A stretch of DNA of 31,765 nt from CAZVJA01 sp964626885 (GCA_964626885.1 CAZVJA010000042.1:1-31765); one strand, 5' to 3'; counted from the stretch's first letter, positions 1 to 9,410 are shown. Made by a program: numbers and translations. Notes: generated from the sequence alone by a model not told the origin.

Positions 1-1
1 G

Positions 2-781
2 GGGAAATGGGCATGGGCCAAGGAAATGGTCGACACCGCCCATGCGATGAAAATTCCGTATCTGGCCGGGTCGTCCCTCCCGGTGACTTGGCGGATGCCG
101 TCGATCGACATGCCGCACGGCGCCGAGGTCGAGGAAGCGCTGTGCGTCGCCGTTGGCAGTGTCGACAGCTATGACTTCCACGCCTTGGAAACGATCCAGT
201 GCATGGTGGAGCGCCGCAAAGGAGGAGAAACCGGCGTCGTTTCGATGCAGGCCTTGCGCGGTCAACAGGTGTGGGACGTGCTCGAAGCCGGCTCCTGGAA
301 AGCCGGCGGTTGGGATCCGCGGCTGTTCGAGGCCTGCCTGTCGCGAACGCAGACGTTGGCTCAACCCGAAACGTACAGCGACCGGTACCCGACGGTTGCG
401 CAAATGAAGGAATGGGTCAAGGAGCCGATCGCGTATCGGTTTGAATACGCCGACGGATTGAAGGCGACCATGCTGATGATGAACGGGTTAGTGAATGACT
501 TCAACTTCGCGGCGAAATTGAAGGGGGAAAGTGAACCCCTCTCGACGCTGTTCTATCTCCCGCCGAACCCGAACGTGACCTATTCGGCGGCGCTCATGTC
601 GAAGGCCGAGCAGCTCTTCCTCACCGGAAAGCCTGCCTATCCGATCGAACGCACGCTGCTGACGACGGGACTTGTCGCCGCCGGATGCCAGTCGCTCGGC
701 GCAAAAGGCCAACGTCTCGAAACACCGCACCTGGCGATTCGTTACCAGGTCTCCGGCGAATCGACGTTTTCACAGTCCTGA
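2..781 (+). CDS. Conserved protein of unknown function, C-terminal part (5' end outside window)
   Basis: The reading frame is open to the left edge, so this is the C-terminal ~259 residues of a longer protein; the first in-frame ATG at 26 is probably internal. I recognise it from memory as a conserved planctomycete/acidobacterial-type family with no assigned biochemical function. Segments typical of it are AGSSLPVTWR near the start, VDSYDFHALET (about residues 50-65 from the edge), ERRKGGETGV, and the C-terminal ERTLLTTGLVAAG followed by ETPHL.IRY. There is no membrane segment in the visible part. It ends 67 bases before the convergent TPR gene and I see no clear terminator between them. Confidence that it is a real gene is high; I assign no function. 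The missing N-terminal half would be needed to test an oxidoreductase-like (Rossmann) origin. Confidence 0.85.
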   Translation, partial: GKWAWAKEMVDTAHAMKIPYLAGSSLPVTWRMPSIDMPHGAEVEEALCVAVGSVDSYDFHALETIQCMVERRKGGETGVVSMQALRGQQVWDVLEAGSWKAGGWDPRLFEACLSRTQTLAQPETYSDRYPTVAQMKEWVKEPIAYRFEYADGLKATMLMMNGLVNDFNFAAKLKGESEPLSTLFYLPPNPNVTYSAALMSKAEQLFLTGKPAYPIERTLLTTGLVAAGCQSLGAKGQRLETPHLAIRYQVSGESTFSQS

Positions 782-848
782 TTCACGAGCGTGAAGCCTA
801 GTGTCGAGTTTTAGCATCGCGAAGGGCGGCAGCCCCACTTCCCGGTGA

Positions 849-2528
849 TTACTTTTTCCCCGTCAGGCAGAAGCAGGACGATGAGAGTTTGACGTCGGCC
901 GACTTCCAGACCTTTTCGAACCGTGCATGCATCGCGCTTGCTTCGTCGGTCTTTCCTTCCTGCCGCAGGCATTGTGCGAGACTGAAGAGCGACCAACCGT
1001 TCTCTGGATGATGTTTCAGATCTTCGCGGTAAACTTCGGCCGCTTCCTCGAATCGCCGGGCGTCCATCAGCGTCGCGCCCAGGACATGCCGCACTGGCTG
1101 AATCCAGTCGGGCGGTTCGATGTATCGCAGCGCGTCCTCGCGCCGCACCGCTTCTCTTAGAGCCGCGACGGCGTCGTCCACTTTCCCTTCGCGGTAGAGG
1201 ATCTCCCCTTCAAGCATTTTTTCTCCGACCCCAAGAACATCGGATGCCTTATTGAAGATGAAGATCGCTTCCTCCGGCAGTGCTCCTTTCGCTTTAAGAA
1301 ACGCGGCTTGCTCGGCCTTGGCTTCAGGAATTTGTTTTTTCGCCGCGTAGGCTACGCCACGTGCATAGTGGCGGAACGCCCGCGTCGCGGGGAAATATTC
1401 TGGCGGTTCCGGCTCGGCGAGCATCGCCTCCCAACGTCCGAATCGCAGATGCATTTCGTACGGCATGGCATACATACCGTCGATCATCGCTGCGTTTTTA
1501 TGGGCCCACTCTTGCGGAACCTCCGCTAGCATTTGGCGAATGGCCTCCGTCGAGCGTTTTTCCTGTCCGACCATCATTGAGGCGAATGCCAGCATATGGT
1601 GATTGTGCGCCATGTACGCCCGATAGAATTCCTGCTCGGGAACGCGTGCGCGATAGGCCGAGTCCGCGCGAATTGCTCTTTCATTGGCCGCAATTGCCTC
1701 TGGCCATTGCCCCACCAGCACGTCGATGTGTGACGGCATGTGCACCATGTGTCCCAAGCCGGGCTGCAGCTCGCGGAGTCTATCGGCAACCTGCTTTCCT
1801 TTTTCCGGATGCGGAGAAGCCTCCACGGCGTGGATATAGAGATGCAACGCAAGCGGATGTTCCGGCGCGATGGCCATTACAGCTTCCAGCGTCTTCACGA
1901 CTTCCTCGGTTCCTGGCTGCGGCTGTCCGTCGTGCGTCCAGAGATCCCACGGACGCAAATCCATGAGCGCCTCGGCGAACATCGCACCGATGTCGCCGTC
2001 GTCCGGATGCCGCTTCCAGACCTCGCGCATCGCCGTGGCGTAGGCCTCGTCGAGTGGCTTACGGTCTTCGGGCTGGGGATCGGCATACCGCTTGCCCAGC
2101 GCTTCGATCAACTCTCGCTCGACTGGTGTCGCATGATCAGCCAATTCCCGCGCCTTCGTCAGCGCCTGCCACGCCGCCTTGGCATGGGTTTCATCCACCA
2201 TGGGAAAGTTGATATGCGGACCATTCGCCAGCGCGATCGCCCATTGGGGCATCGCGGCTTGAGGGTCAAGCTTCGCCGATTGATGAAAGGATCGGAGCGC
2301 CTCATCATGGTTGAACCCATAGAGAAACGCGAGTCCCTGGTTGAACCAGGCTTGTGCTTCGGGCGATTTCGTCGAAATCTTTCTCGCGTGCGTGCCGAGC
2401 CCCTCGAACTTCAAAGCCGGCCGCTCGGCTGCATCGATTCGAGTACAGTTCCATGACGCGCACACAAAACTCCAGACGAGAATGGCGTACAGAGTGCGGC
2501 GAGGCTGCTGATTTGAAATCGCTTCCAT
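849..2528 (-). CDS. Secreted tetratricopeptide-repeat protein
   Basis: The product has 559 residues. The N-terminus (1-34) is basic then hydrophobic (RRTLYAILVWSFVCASW) and ends at an AA|E site, so it looks like a signal peptide; the protein is probably exported. TPR-like helical pairs follow: residues ~55-90 (AWFNQGLAFLYGFNHDEALRSF, only part of the repeat), a central block with conserved HMPSHID (~270), and C-terminal repeats ~460-545 (ALRYIEPPDW, FEEAAEVYREDL, FSLAQCLRQEG). The HMPSHID and YxAHNHHML segments are typical of a family of long secreted TPR proteins with no enzymatic assignment; a protein-scaffolding role is only inferred from the fold. The start is well supported by GGAGGAG at 2534-2540, five bases before the ATG. 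It is transcribed in the same direction as the BON and secretin genes, but 200 bases separate it from the BON gene, so it may be a separate unit. Confidence 0.9.
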   Translation of the reverse strand: MEAISNQQPRRTLYAILVWSFVCASWNCTRIDAAERPALKFEGLGTHARKISTKSPEAQAWFNQGLAFLYGFNHDEALRSFHQSAKLDPQAAMPQWAIALANGPHINFPMVDETHAKAAWQALTKARELADHATPVERELIEALGKRYADPQPEDRKPLDEAYATAMREVWKRHPDDGDIGAMFAEALMDLRPWDLWTHDGQPQPGTEEVVKTLEAVMAIAPEHPLALHLYIHAVEASPHPEKGKQVADRLRELQPGLGHMVHMPSHIDVLVGQWPEAIAANERAIRADSAYRARVPEQEFYRAYMAHNHHMLAFASMMVGQEKRSTEAIRQMLAEVPQEWAHKNAAMIDGMYAMPYEMHLRFGRWEAMLAEPEPPEYFPATRAFRHYARGVAYAAKKQIPEAKAEQAAFLKAKGALPEEAIFIFNKASDVLGVGEKMLEGEILYREGKVDDAVAALREAVRREDALRYIEPPDWIQPVRHVLGATLMDARRFEEAAEVYREDLKHHPENGWSLFSLAQCLRQEGKTDEASAMHARFEKVWKSADVKLSSSCFCLTGKK

Positions 2529-2728
2529 GGGGTCTCCTCCGCGCTAGGAATCTGGCGTGTAAGAATTGTGGCAATGTTTCCCGGTCCGCCCGTATCTTGG
2601 CGAACCGACGCGCGCACGACAACCCAAGGAATTCACGCGGCTTCGTCGTTCGCAGACGGCGAATCGATCGATATTTGGCGTGATTGCGATGCGGCGAGGT
2701 GGAATGCACGCAATCGGCGCACGGTCCC

Positions 2729-3493
2729 CTAGGGATTTGCCGGCGACGGTGGTGTTGGAGTCGCCGCTGCTACGGAAAGCTCGTTGCGGACGGAACGCAC
2801 CCCAGGTTCCTGGCGAAACATTGCCAACGCGAGCTTCGCGTCCCGCTCCGACTTGACCGTTCCGCTGAGCGTCGCTTCGCCGCTGGTGTCGTCGAATTTG
2901 AATTGCACACCAGCGAATTCGGGATGCCGGACGGAAAGATCGGACACGCGACTGCGCAGACTGCTCGACACATCGTTCGATCCTGGGCGAGGATACTCAA
3001 AAGCGACCTCATGCCGAGGACGAATCTGCATCCGCGCGGCCGAAGCCCCGGCCGCGCCGTTCATGTCACCGTTAGCGTCGGAATCTCTGTTGCCTCGATT
3101 GCCGCGCCCGAAATTCCTGCCGGAGTTCTGGCCGAACCGCTGCTGGCGGGTGTTGCGTCCCTGGTTGTTCAGTTGTCCCGTGGCACTGCGTCCGACAAAC
3201 CCGTTGTTGTTACCCCGCCCCACGAAACCTTGATCGAACATCGCACCTGTTTGCCCCAATCCGGCCGTTTGGAGAAATCCGGAGTTCGCCACATTGGCGT
3301 TTCGTCCAGTCCCACGGGCACCGGTACCCGACGAATTGCCGAACAACGAGTTGCTCGTTCCCCCGCTCCTGCCGAGCGACTGATTACCGAACAAGCTTTG
3401 CGATTGGGCCTCCGCCTGACGACACACAGCCATGCAGGCCAGGCAAGCACCCATCAAACTCATCGCTCGTGTCGGGGCAAGGAACTTTCGCAT
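2729..3493 (-). CDS. Secreted BON-domain protein with Gly/Asn-rich linker
   Basis: The product has 254 residues. I chose the ATG at 3493 because it begins a signal peptide (MRKFLAPTRAMSLMGACLAC, cleavage after AEA near residue 29) and is preceded by AAGGTGG; a longer frame to 3574 would start at the predicted transcription start. Residues ~30-150 are low complexity, rich in Gly, Asn, Ser and Arg with repeated SLFGN and GRG motifs. Residues ~172-240 form one BON domain, with the usual alpha-beta-beta layout: VSDLSVRHPEF, FKFDDTSGEATLSGTV, and ALAMFRQEPGVRSVRNEL. BON domains are known from periplasmic and outer-membrane-associated proteins and, in some secretins, near the channel. It lies two genes downstream of the large secretin, so an envelope role is plausible but unproven. 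Confidence 0.82.
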   Translation of the reverse strand: MRKFLAPTRAMSLMGACLACMAVCRQAEAQSQSLFGNQSLGRSGGTSNSLFGNSSGTGARGTGRNANVANSGFLQTAGLGQTGAMFDQGFVGRGNNNGFVGRSATGQLNNQGRNTRQQRFGQNSGRNFGRGNRGNRDSDANGDMNGAAGASAARMQIRPRHEVAFEYPRPGSNDVSSSLRSRVSDLSVRHPEFAGVQFKFDDTSGEATLSGTVKSERDAKLALAMFRQEPGVRSVRNELSVAAATPTPPSPANP

Positions 3494-3828
3494 GGCTGCC
3501 ACCTTGAATGAATCCGGAATTGCACCAGGGATGAACGCGAATCTCCCCTCTGCAGGATCATCGTCCTCAACCACTCCGATTATACACTGCTGCTCCGCCA
3601 GCAGATCCCCAATTTGTGAAAGTCGGGGAAACGGTCCGGGAATTTCCCCCCCATCCGAGACGAAAGGCTCAGCAAAGCTTCAGCTTCGCCCGGTTCTTCA
3701 GGTTTGGTGAAGTCTGCCGGTATGGTAGTGGATATTGCGGACTCTGGCGGCCAAACGGTTCCGGCACTCATTCGTCGAAGAGAGAAAACAAAGTTCGACA
3801 ATACCGGACTGGTTTAAGTCCACTTTGC
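3494..3828. other. Intergenic region (335 bp) upstream of the BON gene
   Basis: No convincing coding frame is present. It contains a perfect TATAAT on the minus strand (3579-3584), described separately. The part next to the lipoprotein stop shows no strong stem followed by a T-run, so I call no terminator. Confidence 0.5.
3579..3584 (-). promoter_or_regulatory. Candidate -10 element of the BON gene
   Basis: The minus strand reads TGTATAATC, with a perfect TATAAT and TG directly before it. No good -35 hexamer is found at 16-18 bases. Transcription from about 3572 would give a leader of ~79 bases to the ATG at 3493. Planctomycete promoter consensus is not well defined, so confidence is moderate. 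Confidence 0.4.
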
Positions 3829-5010
3829 TCAGTACGGTTCTTCGTCTGCAAGCGGGTGCGGATGTTGCACGGTCTGCCGAATCGCTTCCGGTTCCGAGTT
3901 CTCCACTTCTTCCCAGCCAACCTGTTGCAGCGAAGGCCGCGCCGAACCTCTAGCAGCTGCACTTCTCGCATTTGTCGCAATCCGTCCTCCATCGGCCTGT
4001 GTCAGACGGAGACGATGTGTGGGGGTTTCTGAGTCAGCAACCTCTTCCTCGAAATAGGCAGCTTTATGGGAAGACTCTTCGTTCGCCGCGTTGGCCGTGC
4101 GGTCATATTCTTCTTCCGCCATGACACCTTGCGGCATAGCACTGTCGGCAGAGGCGGCACGGACTGACTGGCGGCCGTTTCTATCGGCTACATATTTCAG
4201 ACGCGCGATCGGCTCGTTGGTCGTGTCTTCCCCAGAATTCGCCACACGTTTGGGTCGGCCACGTCCCTGGTGACTTCGTGTAATCGTCGCGCTGCTCGTT
4301 CGTTTGAGTTTCAAACCGTTGGTAATCACTTTGCGGGCTGCTGCTTGATCGAATTGCGTGTCGGCAGCGCTCTCCTCGTCCTCATCCGATTGTTCAGCAC
4401 CAGCCGAATCGTCCTCCGTAAGAGTGCTCTCTAATTGTGGACCCGACAGCACGATATTTGCGGTCTCGGAAAAAATCACGGGAGAATCGGATGGCTGCAA
4501 TTTCACGCGCAACGAACATCGCGCCTGATAGCCGTCTGTTCGGGGGTAGGGGATAAACACTTGATACGACGGCCCGAGCGCCGATATTTGCAGGTGCGTC
4601 TTCCACGCGTCTGCCTGAAAATCATATTGATGAATTGGCTTCGATTGCTCGGCGACCGTGCCGCGATCGTCGAAGAGATAAATCCGCACATCTCCGTTCA
4701 CTTCCACCGGGGACTCGTGCCGCCTGGTGAAGAACAGAATTTGCCCCGCGAAGCCGCGCGTCGGCACTCCGTTGGCCCCGCGTCCCTCCGCCGGCTGCCA
4801 GATCGCCAGGATTTCGACGGCCGGATCTTTCGCGTCGGCCTTCGGAACCGGTTTTTGTTTCCACTTCGACAGATCGAATGTCGTGCAGCCGATCAATGGT
4901 GAGCTAAATACAGCCGCGAACAACAACAGCACGACGGTACGCCCGGACGAACAGAATGCTCCGGAAATTGCGCGAAGGATCTCGCGATACTGTTGCGATG
5001 TGCTCTTCAT
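3829..5010 (-). CDS. Predicted lipoprotein downstream of the secretin
   Basis: The product has 393 residues. A hydrophobic stretch (residues 25-40) ends in the lipobox LIGC, with Cys42 as the expected lipidated residue. Residues ~60-190 look like a folded beta-rich domain (AVEILAIWQP, ILFFTRRHESPVEVNGDVRIYLFD, SYQVFIPYPRTDGYQARCSLRVKL). Residues ~195-393 are acidic and low complexity, probably disordered. The domain resembles one in planctomycete hypothetical lipoproteins; I know no function. The start ATG follows AGGGA at very short spacing. It begins 61 bases after the secretin stop on the same strand and is likely co-transcribed with it, which makes it a candidate accessory lipoprotein of the channel. 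It has no visible similarity to known pilotins, so that role is inference from position. Confidence 0.82.
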   Translation of the reverse strand: MKSTSQQYREILRAISGAFCSSGRTVVLLLFAAVFSSPLIGCTTFDLSKWKQKPVPKADAKDPAVEILAIWQPAEGRGANGVPTRGFAGQILFFTRRHESPVEVNGDVRIYLFDDRGTVAEQSKPIHQYDFQADAWKTHLQISALGPSYQVFIPYPRTDGYQARCSLRVKLQPSDSPVIFSETANIVLSGPQLESTLTEDDSAGAEQSDEDEESAADTQFDQAAARKVITNGLKLKRTSSATITRSHQGRGRPKRVANSGEDTTNEPIARLKYVADRNGRQSVRAASADSAMPQGVMAEEEYDRTANAANEESSHKAAYFEEEVADSETPTHRLRLTQADGGRIATNARSAAARGSARPSLQQVGWEEVENSEPEAIRQTVQHPHPLADEEPY

Positions 5011-5071
5011 TTCCCTGGCCGCTCGGTTTGAAGTGTCTCAATGAGTAACGTACGCGCATCCGCCATGAATC

Positions 5072-8000
5072 CTACGGAAGCGATTCGTTCAACAGACGTG
5101 GTTTGACGGCCTTCCGCGAACCGCGCTCAGTTCTCGATGCGTTCGTCTCCGCTGACGATGCGCCCGTTTGATACCTCGTGGCATTCGAAAGTTCTCCGTC
5201 GTCACTGACAGTCGTTGTTCCCGCATCGGGAAATTTCGGCTCATCGACTCGCAGCGCGCTGCTCGGCATGATTGTGGTCGGGATCCCGTCGTCTTCCGCG
5301 CTGCCGGGCATTTCCCCCGGTGCCGGAGGGAGTGCAGGGGCTGCACCTTCGTGAAGCTGCGGCAATTTCAGCGGATCGGAGCCGTCGGCGGGGGAGACAC
5401 CGAAGATTGGGCCATGGATCGCCTCCGCTTCTTCCACGATGAAGTGAATCCGCTCCGCTTCGACCTGCTTGATGATTTCGTTATCCTCGCCGCTGCTGAT
5501 GATGCGCGGAGTGAGGAAGATCAGCAGCTCTGTGCGGCGGGACGAGGTCGAGTCAAACCGGAATCCTCGACCGATAAGCGGCAGATCGCCGAGCCACGGG
5601 ACTTTTCGCTGGGTATTGCTGTCGGATTTGGTGATCATTCCCCCCATGACGATCGTCTGTCCGTTCGGCACGCTGACGACGGAATTCGCGATCGTCACAT
5701 CTTTGATCGGAGAGGTGACGACGCTGCCGGTGTTGATGTCGGTGAAGATCGGAACGGTATTTCCCGGGGCATACTGACTTTTTTGGGCGATCGTCTGCAT
5801 GACGATCGTACCGTCCGGGCTGATGCGCGGCCGGACCGAGAGGATGATGCCTGCGTCATCCTGTTGGATCGAGGGGCTCCCGACGCTCCCATTCACGCCG
5901 GGCAGGAACCCGTTGACAATCGGCACCCGCTGCCCGACCTGGATCGTCGCTTCCTGATTGTCGAGCGTGCGAATCTGCGGCCGGCTCAGAATGTTGATCT
6001 TCCGCTGAGCCGAAAGAGCACGCAGCAGCACGCTCACCGATTCCGATCCGGCGGAAAGGACGAGCCCGCCGTAACCCAGATCGTTGTTGGTGCGGCCGAG
6101 CCCGAAGTTGCTGAGCGACTGCTTGCCCACGCTACTCGAGTTAACAGCCGGGTTTGTCCCGAGCGGGGCATTGTTGAACGCGAAACCGGGAGTCGCCTCT
6201 TGGGAGATGATCTTTTGGGTAGTCGTGGCAATCCCCGTACCAGGGTTCGAGACCGTTTGTTGAATCGTCTGGATGTTATTGATGATGCTCCGGTCGAACA
6301 GGACCGAATCCTGGAAGCCGAGCTCGACGCCGAACTCATCCGTGTTCTGCAACTCGACTTCCACCAGCAGTGCTTGAATGATGACCTGCGGAGGAGGTTC
6401 GTCGAGCTTAGCGACGATTTTCTTGATTTCCTCAAAGTAGCGCGGCGTCGCACTGATCAACAGGCTGTTGCTGGCTTGCTCTGGCACCGCGATGATTTCC
6501 CGTTCTAGAAATTCAACGCTGCTGACCAGATCGGGATCGAGCTGGGCGAGTTCGCGTTGCGACTGGAGGAAGTCGTTGATCGCCTGGGCCACGTCCGGCG
6601 CGTAGCTGTTTTTGAGTTTGATCACGAGATTTTGCCGTTGGCGCACATCCCCCGCGTCGAGCCGGGCAATCAAAGCTTCGATCGCCACCTGGGCGTCCGA
6701 TCCGGCGACGGCGATCACGCTGTTGGTGCGGGCGTCGACCGAGAACCTCACCGGTACGAGCAAGCTCCCGGGATCTTCCGCACCCGCCAGTTGAATGTTC
6801 CCCTGCTGTGACTGATTTTGCCCGGTTCCGCCGCCGAACATCGCCCTGAGCAGTTCGGCCATCTGATTGGCGTCGCCGTTCTTGAGCGTGTAGACCTTGA
6901 TCTCAGCTACCAGCGCCGCCGGCTGATCGAGGTGACGAATCAACTCGGCCATCAACTGCATGCTCTGTTCCGGCGCGGTGACCACCAGACTGTTGATGCG
7001 CGGATCAGCCGTGACCCGCACATCGGTAAGCAGGCCCGATCGGACGATTCCATCGGCATTGCCGTCCGGAGCGAGAAACTCGAGCACGACCGATTTCGCA
7101 TCCTGAAGTTGCTGGGACGATTGCCCCGTCGATGCGGATGCGCTGTTCGGAGACGTTCCTCGTGCCTGTGGTCCGGTGGACGGTCCTGTTGTGGGGCCCG
7201 CGTTCGATCCGAGGTTCGGTGTGCTGCCCCCTCGGAATCCCCCTGCCGTCGGATTCAATATGCTCTGGAGTGCCGCATTGATCACATCGGCTAATTCCAG
7301 GGCCACGGAGTTCTTCAGGCGGAAGATCCGCATCTTGCTGACCGATCCCGATTCATCCCGATCGATTTTGCGGACCAGCGCCGCGATCTCCGCCAGATCG
7401 CGCGGCCGAGCCTGCACGATGACCGAATTCGTGCGGAAGTCGGGATAGGCCGAAACCCGTGTTCGCAATCCCGTGCCCGCGACTGACCCCTGCTCCTGTT
7501 CTTGCCCGCCCGTGGTCCGCTCGCGATAGAAATCGTTGAGCGTCGCGGCGACATGCGCGGCGGAGGCAGACTTCAAGGCGAAGACTTGGAACTCCGTTTC
7601 GGGATCGACCGGCTGGTCGAGTTCATCGACAAGTTGCAGAATCGCCTTCATGTCGGCCGGAGGGGCGAGAATGAGCACCGAGTTCGGTTTAACCACCGAG
7701 ATGAAGTACACCAGTTGCCGCGGTTGAGTGTCGCGGTTGCGCATGGAGCTCAGTTTTTCGTAGACGCTGTTCATCAGCAGCGCCAACGATTCGGAATTCA
7801 CATGCTTCAACGGATGGATATGAATCTCCGGAGCGGCGCCAACGCTCAGCTTTTCGATCTCGCGGATGACCTTCATGACCGATTCGACATCCTTCGGGTT
7901 GCCGCGCAGAATGAGCACGCCGGAATCGGGCATGGACTCGACCGCGACGTTCCCCCCCAATCCGCCCAAGAGATCCTGCAGGTTGGGTTGCTGCGGCTGC

Positions 8001-9397
8001 GGTTGTTCGGGTTGAGGATTGCCCGGATCGTTTTGCGCCAGCAGGTCGGAACCGTCATCGAAGTCGTTGCGTGCTTGGCCGCGTGTTCGGCGATCCGGTC
8101 CGCGGTGTCCGGCTGTGGTATCGAGCTGTTCTTTCCGAGCGACGAATCGCGCGAGTTCCGGACCGAGGTTTTGGGAGATGCGAATTGTATTGTCGTCTCC
8201 CGACATCACACGAATCGCCGTCGCGTGATCTCCCTGGACGGCGTCGATCTCGCGGAACAATCTCGCCAGTTGATTTGCAAGTTGCGCCGGAGCGTTAATC
8301 AGCAATTGTCCCTGGTCCGCGTTGATGCCGACGGTGAATAAGACATCCTGGGACGAACGTTTTTCGCCGAGCAGTTCCTTGCGGGCACTCTGTGCGGCTT
8401 TGTTCTCCGAGCGAAACGTCCGAAATGACGGTAGTCCTTCCGGGCCGCTGTCGACCAGCTCGGAACGTGATTTCAATCCGCCATAGACGATGCGGGCCAC
8501 GTCGGCCGCATTCCCGTGGCGAATATCGACGACGGCCAGTTCATTGCGGCCAATTGGATGCTGCCGCGCGGACTTCGTCTCCAGCGGGTTCGGCTCGATG
8601 GATTTCGGAGCCGGCGGGAGCGATGGACCGCCATGTGTCGGATTCTCTTCCCGATCCAAATCTTCTGCTTCGTCCGCGGATGCAAACCGGACTCCGGCCT
8701 CGTCGTCGGCATTCTGATTTCGGGCACCGACCGAGCGGGGCCGGTCGCTGCGTTGATCGCGCCGTGCTTGCCGTGTCACCTCGAAAGTTTCGACCGTTTC
8801 TTCATGAGCGGCCTCACTCTCTGTTGAGTGCGAAGCAGGTTGCAGCTTGTGCTTGCTTTGCCGGGAAGAATCCGGTTCGTTGGCTTGATCGGACGTACCG
8901 TGGTCCCGCACAACCGGACGCCGGTATTGCGACCGCACGTCGTCGAGTGCCAGCACGACCAGGAACTGCTCCTTCTCGACGATGCGAAAGCCCTTCGGCT
9001 CCAGCTCGCGATTCAGAACACGGACCGCTTCGGCGCGCGAATACTTCGTACGATCCATCCGCGAGAAGTTCCCGCGCGGTGTTTTGTCCATGACAAGCGT
9101 CGAGCCGCTCTCCTCAGCGAGGTCTTGCAGTACCTTACTCCAGGACGCATTCAGCCAGTTCAACTTGATTTTTGCGGTCTCGGTTTGATCATGACCGGCA
9201 GCGGCAGCTTTGGAGATCGACTCCGTTTGAGAGCGATCCGAAACCTGGGACGGCGCGTATTCCGCGTGGGCCTGCCGCGGCTTTGGAACTCGACGTCCCG
9301 CGGCCGAAGCTGGGACGATCCCGCTCATCAGCACCGATAGCGCCGTCAAGCCGCACAGACCTTTGTGTAGCGTTGCCCGCACTCGTCGACTCGGCAC
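5072..9397 (-). CDS. gspD: Giant type II secretion secretin (GspD-like)
   Basis: The product has 1441 residues, about twice the usual GspD length. It forms the outer-membrane channel of a type II secretion system. Residues 1-33 are a signal peptide (SVLMSGIVPASAA). Residues ~76-150 resemble an N0/STN domain. Residues ~160-280 are a charged linker. Residues ~285-1000 hold about seven N1-like modules, each with a strand near the start and an 'N-S-V/L-[IVL]-x-A' strand before a helix ending in a LD/ID turn (for example TNSVIVQARPRDLAEIA, INSLVVTAPEQS, TNSVIAVAGSDAQ, SNSLLISATPRYFEEI). Residues ~1001-1310 are the secretin barrel: PPPQVIIQALLVEVEL, SRPQIRTLDNQEATIQVGQ, VPNGQTIVMGGMI, VPWLGDLPLIGRGF and ELLIFLTPRII. 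The tail is disordered. The start is GTG, set by AGGGAGG at 9404-9410 with a six-base spacer. It lies 411 bases after the gspM-like gene with its own predicted promoter. Confidence 0.95.
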   Translation of the reverse strand: MPSRRVRATLHKGLCGLTALSVLMSGIVPASAAGRRVPKPRQAHAEYAPSQVSDRSQTESISKAAAAGHDQTETAKIKLNWLNASWSKVLQDLAEESGSTLVMDKTPRGNFSRMDRTKYSRAEAVRVLNRELEPKGFRIVEKEQFLVVLALDDVRSQYRRPVVRDHGTSDQANEPDSSRQSKHKLQPASHSTESEAAHEETVETFEVTRQARRDQRSDRPRSVGARNQNADDEAGVRFASADEAEDLDREENPTHGGPSLPPAPKSIEPNPLETKSARQHPIGRNELAVVDIRHGNAADVARIVYGGLKSRSELVDSGPEGLPSFRTFRSENKAAQSARKELLGEKRSSQDVLFTVGINADQGQLLINAPAQLANQLARLFREIDAVQGDHATAIRVMSGDDNTIRISQNLGPELARFVARKEQLDTTAGHRGPDRRTRGQARNDFDDGSDLLAQNDPGNPQPEQPQPQQPNLQDLLGGLGGNVAVESMPDSGVLILRGNPKDVESVMKVIREIEKLSVGAAPEIHIHPLKHVNSESLALLMNSVYEKLSSMRNRDTQPRQLVYFISVVKPNSVLILAPPADMKAILQLVDELDQPVDPETEFQVFALKSASAAHVAATLNDFYRERTTGGQEQEQGSVAGTGLRTRVSAYPDFRTNSVIVQARPRDLAEIAALVRKIDRDESGSVSKMRIFRLKNSVALELADVINAALQSILNPTAGGFRGGSTPNLGSNAGPTTGPSTGPQARGTSPNSASASTGQSSQQLQDAKSVVLEFLAPDGNADGIVRSGLLTDVRVTADPRINSLVVTAPEQSMQLMAELIRHLDQPAALVAEIKVYTLKNGDANQMAELLRAMFGGGTGQNQSQQGNIQLAGAEDPGSLLVPVRFSVDARTNSVIAVAGSDAQVAIEALIARLDAGDVRQRQNLVIKLKNSYAPDVAQAINDFLQSQRELAQLDPDLVSSVEFLEREIIAVPEQASNSLLISATPRYFEEIKKIVAKLDEPPPQVIIQALLVEVELQNTDEFGVELGFQDSVLFDRSIINNIQTIQQTVSNPGTGIATTTQKIISQEATPGFAFNNAPLGTNPAVNSSSVGKQSLSNFGLGRTNNDLGYGGLVLSAGSESVSVLLRALSAQRKINILSRPQIRTLDNQEATIQVGQRVPIVNGFLPGVNGSVGSPSIQQDDAGIILSVRPRISPDGTIVMQTIAQKSQYAPGNTVPIFTDINTGSVVTSPIKDVTIANSVVSVPNGQTIVMGGMITKSDSNTQRKVPWLGDLPLIGRGFRFDSTSSRRTELLIFLTPRIISSGEDNEIIKQVEAERIHFIVEEAEAIHGPIFGVSPADGSDPLKLPQLHEGAAPALPPAPGEMPGSAEDDGIPTTIMPSSALRVDEPKFPDAGTTTVSDDGELSNATRYQTGASSAETNASRTERGSRKAVKPRLLNESLP

Positions 9398-9403
9398 AGG
9401 AGA

Positions 9404-9410
9404 CCTCCCT
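9404..9410 (-). promoter_or_regulatory. Strong Shine-Dalgarno fixing the GTG start of the secretin
   Basis: The minus strand reads AGGGAGG, then six bases, then GTG. No other start nearby has a comparable site, and the signal peptide begins at this GTG. Confidence 0.75.

Noticed and set aside
3494..3574. Extended start of the BON protein at 3574
   Set aside because: It would begin at the predicted transcription start, add residues unlike a signal peptide, and ignore the well-placed AAGGTGG before 3493.
5168..6508. 446-residue plus-strand ORF opposite the secretin
   Set aside because: High GC keeps opposite frames open. The product is Arg/Asp-rich without motifs, whereas the minus strand encodes the secretin barrel.
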